12,621 bases of DNA. Origin: Burkholderiaceae bacterium (lineage in GTDB: Bacteria > Pseudomonadota > Gammaproteobacteria > Burkholderiales > Burkholderiaceae). Numbering within the stretch: position 1 is the stretch's first letter; the number at the start of each line of letters is the position of its first letter. Shown here piece after piece: positions 7,552-12,621 of this stretch. Where the stretch lies: positions 1 to 12,621 of the forward strand of contig JAKONL010000509.1 of the NCBI GenBank assembly GCA_022701965.1, in the 5' to 3' direction. Under the pieces are notes generated by a model. That model did not search any database, was not told the origin of the DNA, and saw nothing but the letters and a program-made list of their open reading frames with translations. The position numbers were made by a program, and so were the translations under genes.

Positions 7552-8309
7552 GACTCCTCGAACAGGTGGCCGTCGTCACCGGTGGCGGCTCGGGCATCGG
7601 CGAGGCCTCGGCGCTGCGCCTGGCCCGCGAAGGCGCGCGCGTGGCGGTGGTCGACCGCGACCTCGCCGCCGCCGAGGCGACCGCGGCGCGCATCGCGGCC
7701 GCGGGCGGCGAGGCGCTGGCCTTCGGCTCGGACGTCGGGCTGCCCGGCACGGCCGATGCCGACGCCGCGGCCGTGCTGGCGCGGTGGGGCCGCATCGACG
7801 TGCTGGTGTGCGCGGCCGGCTATTCGTGCGGCGGCACGGTGACGACCACCTCGCCCGAGGACTGGGACGCGGTCTTCCGCACCAACGTCGGCGGCACCTG
7901 GCTCTGGGCGCGCGCGGCGATCCCGCCGATGCAGCGCCGCTCGCGCGGCTCCATCGTCACCTTCGCGTCGCAACTCGCGCTGGCGGGCGGACGCGGCAAC
8001 AGCGCCTACGTCGCGGCCAAGGGCGCGATCATGGGCCTGACGCGCACCATGGCGCTCGACTACGCCGCCGACGGCATCCGCGTGAACGCCATTGCCCCGG
8101 GCGCGATCGACACGCCGATGCTGGCGCGCGGCTTCGCCCGGCAGGCCGACCCGGCCGCGGCCCGCGCGACCTCGCTCGCGCGCCACGCGCTCGGCCGCTT
8201 CGGGAGCGCCGAGGACATCGCGGCGTCGGTCCTGCATCTGGCGAGCGACGCGTCGGCCTTCACGACCGGCACGACGATGGTGGTCGACGGCGGCTGGCTC
8301 GCCGGTTGA
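7548..8309 (+). CDS. Classical short-chain dehydrogenase/reductase (NAD-type)
   Basis: The 253-residue protein is a standard-length classical SDR. It has the cofactor motif TGGGSGIG (11-18), D36 after the second strand (NAD(H) preference), SDV (61-63), the NNAG-type motif as CAAG (88-91), and the catalytic tetrad N113, S141, Y154, K158 in a normal YVAAK context. It also has IAPGAIDTPM (182-191) and the C-terminal GTTMVVDGGW (241-250). It should oxidise an alcohol or reduce a ketone with NAD(H) in the cytoplasm; it could equally be an FabG-like reductase, but its operon position argues for catabolism. The start is GTG at 7548, overlapping the epimerase stop (GTGA, 7548-7551). The stop TGA at 8307-8309 is 13 bp before the next gene. 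Substrate unknown. Confidence 0.9.
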   Translation: MRLLEQVAVVTGGGSGIGEASALRLAREGARVAVVDRDLAAAEATAARIAAAGGEALAFGSDVGLPGTADADAAAVLARWGRIDVLVCAAGYSCGGTVTTTSPEDWDAVFRTNVGGTWLWARAAIPPMQRRSRGSIVTFASQLALAGGRGNSAYVAAKGAIMGLTRTMALDYAADGIRVNAIAPGAIDTPMLARGFARQADPAAARATSLARHALGRFGSAEDIAASVLHLASDASAFTTGTTMVVDGGWLAG

Positions 8310-8322
8310 GAGGGTCGCCACG

Positions 8323-9777
8323 ATGATTCCGCACGGACCGCAGCGCCTGGCCGACCTCGAAGCCCGCGTCGCGCGCGAGCTCGCCGACATCGCTCATCCG
8401 CACCAGGCGTGGCTCGTGCCGCGCACCGGGCCCGACGGCCGCGCGGCGCTGGACGTGCTCATCGTCGGCGCGGGCCAGTCGGGCAGCGCGGTCGGCTTCG
8501 GCCTGCTGCGCTCCCGGGTCGACAACATCCTGGCCATCGACGCCGCCCCGGCCGCCGCCGAGGGCCCGTGGAATACCTATGCGCGCATGCAGACGCTGCG
8601 CAATCCCAAGGACTACACCGGCCCCGACCTCGACATTCCCAGCCTGACCTGCCGCGCCTGGTACGAGGCGCGCTTCGGCGAAGCGGCCTGGGACGCGCTC
8701 GACATGCTGCCCAAGGGCCTGTGGGCCGACTACCTGCTGTGGGTGCGAAGGGTGACGAAGGTGCCGGTGGCGAACGACACCCGGCTCCTGCGCATCGCGC
8801 CGGCGGAGGACGGTGCGCTGCTGGCCGCCGAGGTCGAGCACGACGGACGCCGCCGCGTCCTGTACGCGCGCAAGATCGTCCTGGCCACCGGCCAGGAAGG
8901 CGTGGGCCGGTGGTCGATGCCGGCGGCGCTCGCGGGCCTGCCGGCCGAGCGCTGCGTGAACTCGTCGCAGCCCTTCGACTTCGGCCGCGTGCGCGACCGG
9001 ACCGTGGTCGTGGTCGGCGCCGGCGCATCGGCCTTCGACAACGCCGCGACGGCGCTGGAGGCCGGCGCGGCGGAGGTCCGCCTGCTGTGCCGCCGGCCCG
9101 AGGCCCAGGTGGTGCAGCCCTACCGCTGGCTGACCTTCCGCGGCTTCCTGCGCCATCTCTCGGACCTCGACGACCGCTGGCGCTGGCGCTTCATGCGCCA
9201 TGTGATGGGCCTGCGCGAAGGCTTCCCGCAGGCGACCTACGACCGCTGCGCCGCCCATGCCGCCTTCCGCCTGCACACCGGCGCCGCCGTGCGCGCGAGC
9301 CGCCTCGACGAAGCCTCCGGACGCATCGAGCTCGATACGTCACAAGGCCCGCTGCGGACCGACTTCGTGATCGCCGCCACCGGCATCGACGTCGATTTCG
9401 CGGCGCGCCCCGAGCTCGCGGCCTGCGCCGGCAACATCGCCACCTGGGGCGACCGCTACCTGCCGCCGCCCGACGAACGGGATGCGCGGCTGGCCGCCTT
9501 TCCCTACCTCGCCGACGACTACGCCTTCAGCGAGCGCGTCGCCGGCGCGACGCCGTGGCTGCGCGACGTGCACCTCTTCGCCATCGGCTCGACCATGAGC
9601 TTCGGCGCCTCGGGCTCGTCGATCAACGCGCTGACGACCGCCATCCCGAAGCTGGTCGCCGGCCTCACGCGCGGCCTGTTCCGCGACGACGTCGAGCGGC
9701 ACTGGGCCTCGCTGCAGGCCTACGACGTGCCGCAAGCCGTGGTCCGGCCACACATTTCCGAAGGAACCCCGCCATGA
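8323..9777 (+). CDS. FAD/NAD(P)-dependent oxidoreductase, flavin-containing-monooxygenase-like
   Basis: The 484-residue protein has two dinucleotide-binding motifs in FMO order. The first is FAD-type, VLIVGAGQSG (45-54), after a roughly 40-residue N-terminal extension. The second is NAD(P)H-type, VVVVGAGASA (228-237). An ATG motif (188-190) lies between them and another, IAATGID, comes later. The segment GPWNTYARMQTLRNPK after the FAD motif also fits this superfamily. The FMO fingerprint F-x-G-x-x-x-H before the second motif is not conserved: the expected HS reads NS (N213-S214). It could be a monooxygenase or a dehydrogenase acting on the substrate or an intermediate; which one cannot be said. 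It is cytoplasmic, with no signal peptide. The ATG at 8323 has AGAGGG (8309-8314) 8 bases upstream. The gene's TGA overlaps the hydantoinase ATG (9774-9777), and the AAGGA at 9761-9765 serves that next gene. Confidence 0.84.
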   Translation: MIPHGPQRLADLEARVARELADIAHPHQAWLVPRTGPDGRAALDVLIVGAGQSGSAVGFGLLRSRVDNILAIDAAPAAAEGPWNTYARMQTLRNPKDYTGPDLDIPSLTCRAWYEARFGEAAWDALDMLPKGLWADYLLWVRRVTKVPVANDTRLLRIAPAEDGALLAAEVEHDGRRRVLYARKIVLATGQEGVGRWSMPAALAGLPAERCVNSSQPFDFGRVRDRTVVVVGAGASAFDNAATALEAGAAEVRLLCRRPEAQVVQPYRWLTFRGFLRHLSDLDDRWRWRFMRHVMGLREGFPQATYDRCAAHAAFRLHTGAAVRASRLDEASGRIELDTSQGPLRTDFVIAATGIDVDFAARPELAACAGNIATWGDRYLPPPDERDARLAAFPYLADDYAFSERVAGATPWLRDVHLFAIGSTMSFGASGSSINALTTAIPKLVAGLTRGLFRDDVERHWASLQAYDVPQAVVRPHISEGTPP

Positions 9778-11243
9778 GCGATTTCGAGTACGACCTGACC
9801 GTGCGCAACGGCCGCATCTCCACCGACACCGAGACCTTCGAGGCCGACATCGGCATCCGGGACGGCGTGATCGTCGCGCTGCAGAAGGACCTGCCGCCCG
9901 GCCGCGAGGACATCGACGCGGCCGGCCGCTGGGTGCTGCCGGGCGGCATCGACAGCCACGTGCACGTCGAGCAGCTCTCGGGCATGGGCGTGATGTGCGC
10001 CGACGACTTCCACTCGGCCACGGTCTCGGCCGCGTTCGGCGGCACCACCACCATCATCCCGTTCGCCGCGCAGCACCGCGGCATGAAGATTCCCGAGGTC
10101 GTCGCCGACTACGCGCGGCGCGCCGCGGAGAAGGCGGTGATCGACTACGGCTTCCACCTGATCCTGGCCGACCCGGACGAGACCGCGCTCGCGGTCGACC
10201 TGCCCGAGGCCATCCGCGGCGGCATCACCTCGCTGAAGGTCTACATGACCTACGACAAGCTGCGCCTCGACGACTACCAGCTGCTCGACGTGCTGGAGCT
10301 CGCCGACCGCGAAGGTGCGCTGGTGATGCTGCACGCGGAGAACCACGACATGATCCGCTGGCTCGCGCAGCGCCTCCTGGAGCGCGGACTGAAGGCGCCG
10401 AAATTCCACGGCGTGGCGCACGACCCGATCGCCGAGACCGAAGCCACCTTCCGCGCGGTCGCGCTGTCGCGACTGCTCGACGTGCCGGTGCTGATCGTGC
10501 ACGTGGCCGGGCAGGAGACGGTGCAGGTGATCCGCGATGCGCGCGCGCTCGGCGCCCAGGTGCATGCCGAGAGCTGTCCGCAGTATCTGTTCCTCACGGC
10601 GGAAGACCTCGACCGGCCGGACCTCGAAGGCGCGAAGTTCTGCTGCAGTCCGCCGCCGCGCGACGGCGCCTCGCAGGAGGCCGTGTGGAAGGGCTTCGAG
10701 GACGGCACGCTGGGCGTGTACTCGTCCGACCATGCGCCCTACCGCTTCGACGAGACCGGCAAGCTGCCCAAGGGCGAGCAGACCGGCTTCAAGGACATGG
10801 CCAACGGCGTGCCGGGCATCGAGCTGCGCATGCCGCTGCTGTTCTCCGAAGGCGTGATGGCGGGCCGGATCACCGTCGAGCAGTTCGTCGCGCTGACCGC
10901 GACCAACCACGCGCGCATGTACGGCCTGGCCCCGCGGAAGGGCGCCATCGCGATCGGCGCCGACGCCGACCTGGCGCTGTGGAACCCCGAGCGCGAGACG
11001 GTGGTCACCGCCGCGATGCTGCACGACAACGTCGGCTACACGCCCTACGAGGGCCGCACGCTGCGCGGCTGGCCCGAGGTGGTGCTCAGCCGCGGCCGGG
11101 TGATCGTCAGGGACAACCGGCTCAACGCCGAACGCGGCTCCGGCCGCTACATCGCGCGCGGCAGGCCCGAGCCGATGCAGCGCCGGACATCGGTCCCGCG
11201 TCAGGGCGCCCTGTCCGCATGGACGAAAGGAATCAAGGCATGA
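9774..11243 (+). CDS. hydA: Dihydropyrimidinase / D-hydantoinase family cyclic amidohydrolase
   Basis: The 489-residue protein is a zinc cyclic amidohydrolase that opens the ring of dihydropyrimidines or 5-substituted hydantoins to give N-carbamoyl-amino acids. All metal-site residues are visible: H62 and H64 in GGIDSHVH, the carboxylatable lysine K155 in SLKVYMTY, H187 in MLHAEN, H243 in IVHVAG and D319 in SSDHAPY. Y160 matches the conserved substrate-site tyrosine of hydantoinases, and SCPQYL (267-272) and CSPPPRD (291-297) are family landmarks. Length is normal, with a slightly extended C-terminus. The intact metal set separates it from metal-less DHPase paralogues such as CRMPs. The directly following D-carbamoylase supports a hydantoinase role, but dihydrouracil or another cyclic imide cannot be excluded. 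The ATG overlaps the previous stop, with AAGGA 8 bases upstream. Its TGA overlaps the carbamoylase ATG. Confidence 0.93.
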   Translation: MSDFEYDLTVRNGRISTDTETFEADIGIRDGVIVALQKDLPPGREDIDAAGRWVLPGGIDSHVHVEQLSGMGVMCADDFHSATVSAAFGGTTTIIPFAAQHRGMKIPEVVADYARRAAEKAVIDYGFHLILADPDETALAVDLPEAIRGGITSLKVYMTYDKLRLDDYQLLDVLELADREGALVMLHAENHDMIRWLAQRLLERGLKAPKFHGVAHDPIAETEATFRAVALSRLLDVPVLIVHVAGQETVQVIRDARALGAQVHAESCPQYLFLTAEDLDRPDLEGAKFCCSPPPRDGASQEAVWKGFEDGTLGVYSSDHAPYRFDETGKLPKGEQTGFKDMANGVPGIELRMPLLFSEGVMAGRITVEQFVALTATNHARMYGLAPRKGAIAIGADADLALWNPERETVVTAAMLHDNVGYTPYEGRTLRGWPEVVLSRGRVIVRDNRLNAERGSGRYIARGRPEPMQRRTSVPRQGALSAWTKGIKA

Positions 11244-12178
11244 CGAAGGAACGATTCGGTCTCGCGGTCGCCCAGCTCGGCCCGATCCACCTGGACGACA
11301 GCCGCGAATCGGCCGTCGCGCGCCTGATGGACATGATGCGGGAGGCGGCGGGCCGCGGCGCCAAGCTGGTGGTGTTCCCCGAGCTCGCGCTGACGACCTT
11401 CTTCCCGCGCTACTGGATGAGCGAGGACGAGGCCGAGGCGCGCTTCTTCGAGCCGTCGATGCCGAGCCCCGCGACGCAGCCGCTGTTCGATCTGGCGAAG
11501 TCGCTGGGCATCGGCTTCTACCTGGGCTATGCCGAGCGCACCGCCGACGGCCGGCGCTTCAACACGTCGATCCTGGTCGATGCGCAGGCGAACATCGTCG
11601 GGCGCTACCGCAAGATCCACCTGCCCGGCCACTCGGACCACAAGCCCGAGGCGCCGTTCCAGCATCTGGAGAAGAAGTTCTTCGAGGTCGGCAACGACGG
11701 CTTCGGCGTCTGGCCGATGCTGGGCACCAACGTCGGCCAGTGCATCTGCAACGACCGCCGCTGGCCCGAGACCTTCCGCGTGATGGGACTGCAGGACGCG
11801 CGGCTGGTGGTGCTGGGCTACAACACGCCGTCGTGGAACATCCACTGGACCGAGGCGCCGCACCTGCGCATGTTCCATCACCTGCTGTCGCTGCAGGCGA
11901 ACGCGTACCAGAACGCGCTGTGGATCGGCGCCGCGGCCAAGTGCGGTTCGGAGGACGGCTTCCACATGATCGGCGGATCGGCCATCGTGGCGCCCACCGG
12001 CGAGATCGTGGCGCAGTCGCAGAGCGAGGAGGACGAGGTGATCTTCGTGGCCTGCGACATGGCGCTTGGCGACGACTTCCGCAACCACGTCTTCAATTTC
12101 GCCAAGCACCGCAGGCCGGAGCACTACGGGCTGATCACCGAGCGCATCGGCGCAGGCCCGCCCGTCGTGAAGGTCTAG
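11240..12178 (+). CDS. N-carbamoyl-D-amino acid hydrolase (D-carbamoylase), nitrilase superfamily
   Basis: The 312-residue protein hydrolyses an N-carbamoyl-amino acid to the amino acid, CO2 and ammonia in the cytoplasm. The nitrilase triad is E48 (FPELAL), K125 (RKIHLPGH) and C170 (CICNDRRWPE). From recall, the Agrobacterium D-carbamoylase triad is E47-K127-C172. C170 and the downstream R173, R174 and T196 (YNTP) keep a constant two-residue offset from its C172, R175, R176 and T198, which bind the substrate carboxylate, and H127 and H142 (FQHLEK) match its essential histidines. LTTFFPR and the C-terminal FNF-x-x-H-R-x-x-HYGLI are also shared. This is much closer to D-carbamoylase than to beta-ureidopropionase or N-carbamoylputrescine amidase. 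The start at 11240 is chosen for AAAGGA (11226-11231) 8 bases upstream; an in-frame ATG at 11219 is possible. The last operon gene; its TAG (12176-12178) overlaps the opposing gene's stop. Confidence 0.92.
   Translation: MTKERFGLAVAQLGPIHLDDSRESAVARLMDMMREAAGRGAKLVVFPELALTTFFPRYWMSEDEAEARFFEPSMPSPATQPLFDLAKSLGIGFYLGYAERTADGRRFNTSILVDAQANIVGRYRKIHLPGHSDHKPEAPFQHLEKKFFEVGNDGFGVWPMLGTNVGQCICNDRRWPETFRVMGLQDARLVVLGYNTPSWNIHWTEAPHLRMFHHLLSLQANAYQNALWIGAAAKCGSEDGFHMIGGSAIVAPTGEIVAQSQSEEDEVIFVACDMALGDDFRNHVFNFAKHRRPEHYGLITERIGAGPPVVKV
12175..12178. other. Shared CTAG: overlapping stop codons of convergent genes
   Basis: The + strand carbamoylase ends with TAG at 12176-12178 and the - strand hydratase-like gene ends with TAG read from 12177 to 12175. 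The palindrome CTAG serves both stops, leaving no intergenic space and no hairpin-plus-T-run terminator visible around it. Confidence 0.9.
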
Positions 12179-12621
12179 ACGAGCGTCAGCGATGCCTCGC
12201 CGATGCCTTCGAACGTCGCCTTGACGTCGGCCGGACCGTCGAGCCAGACCATTCCGCACCACGAGCCCGTGGTCAGCACGCTGCCGGCGGCGAGCTGTTC
12301 GTGGCGCGCCACGCCGTGCTGCAGCCACTGCGACGCCATCCACAGCGGATCGCCGCAGGCATGGGCGCCTTCGTAGCGCCCGACCTCGCGGCCGTCGACG
12401 GCGAGCACGGCCACCTGCCGTGCCCAGTCGACCGGCCTGAGCGGCGCCCAGTCGCCGACGACCAGCGCGCCGTTGGATTGCAGGTCGACCTGGCGCAGCA
12501 CCGCCGGCGCCTTCTGCTCGCCCTTCCAGCGGAAATCGACCAGCTCGATCGTCACCGCCATGCCGTCGAAGAGCGCGGCCGGGTCGTGCACCGCGCGGGC
12601 GGCGAGATCCACGGCCGACAC
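12175..12621 (-). CDS. 2-keto-4-pentenoate hydratase-like protein (MhpD/FAH superfamily), C-terminal part
   Basis: The - strand frame encodes about 148 residues up to the window edge and stays open there. The first visible codon is a GTG that is probably internal, since the family is usually about 260 residues and the N-terminal half is missing. The visible part has the MhpD-type core TIELVDFRW (24-32; the glutamate aligns with a metal ligand of the family), SNGALVVGDW (49-58), the GDPLWMASQWL helix (90-100) and the C-terminal LTTGSWCG (116-123). Family enzymes are metal-dependent and hydrate 2-hydroxydienoates to 4-hydroxy-2-oxo acids, usually feeding an aldolase in aromatic meta-cleavage, or decarboxylate related acids. 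It converges on the operon, so it is probably transcribed separately. Whether it belongs to the same pathway cannot be told here. Confidence 0.82.
   Translation of the reverse strand: MSAVDLAARAVHDPAALFDGMAVTIELVDFRWKGEQKAPAVLRQVDLQSNGALVVGDWAPLRPVDWARQVAVLAVDGREVGRYEGAHACGDPLWMASQWLQHGVARHEQLAAGSVLTTGSWCGMVWLDGPADVKATFEGIGEASLTLV

Noticed and set aside
9720..11024. Antisense open frame of 434 codons opposite the hydantoinase gene
   Set aside because: Composition is that of a reverse-strand shadow and the + strand gene has all catalytic residues of its family.

Overview
The window is a GC-rich (visibly well above 60% G+C), densely coded stretch of bacterial chromosome. Codon use (strong G/C at third positions), a LysR regulator and a peptide-type ABC importer tied to catabolic enzymes fit a betaproteobacterium of the Burkholderiales, perhaps a Comamonadaceae/Variovorax-like organism. 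That assignment is inference from style and content; no rRNA or other phylogenetic marker is present. No tRNA, rRNA, CRISPR array, IS element or phage gene was seen.

Layout. Positions 1-237 are the 3' end of a LysR-type regulator gene on the + strand. The gap at 238-367 holds two perfect 6-5-6 inverted repeats (240-256 and 279-295) and is the only likely promoter region for what follows. From 368 to 12178 nine or more closely packed + strand genes form one apparent operon of ten: a DapA/NanA-superfamily lyase with altered catalytic residues; a complete DppABC(DF)-type importer (periplasmic binding protein, two permeases, one fused double ATPase); an extended-SDR epimerase/dehydratase; a classical SDR dehydrogenase; an FMO-like FAD/NAD(P)H oxidoreductase; a hydantoinase/dihydropyrimidinase; and an N-carbamoyl-D-amino acid hydrolase. 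Six of the nine junctions are 4-bp start/stop overlaps (ATGA or GTGA) and the other three gaps are 38, 12 and 13 bp. At 12175-12178 the last operon gene meets, tail to tail, a - strand gene for a 2-keto-4-pentenoate-hydratase-like protein that runs off the right edge.

How the genes may work together. The firmest biochemical pair is HydA-like cyclic amidohydrolase plus D-carbamoylase. Together these convert a 5-substituted hydantoin or dihydropyrimidine to an N-carbamoyl compound, then to a (D-)amino acid plus CO2 and ammonia. All metal ligands of the first and the catalytic triad and carboxylate-binding residues of the second are visible. The importer would bring in the substrate. The two SDRs and the flavoprotein would oxidise or epimerise it before ring opening or afterwards, and the lyase-family protein could cleave a carbonyl product. 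The true substrate cannot be read from sequence. No hydantoin racemase and no NCS1-type hydantoin permease is present, so this does not look like the textbook hyu cluster. It may be a catabolic route for a specific cyclic-ureide compound.
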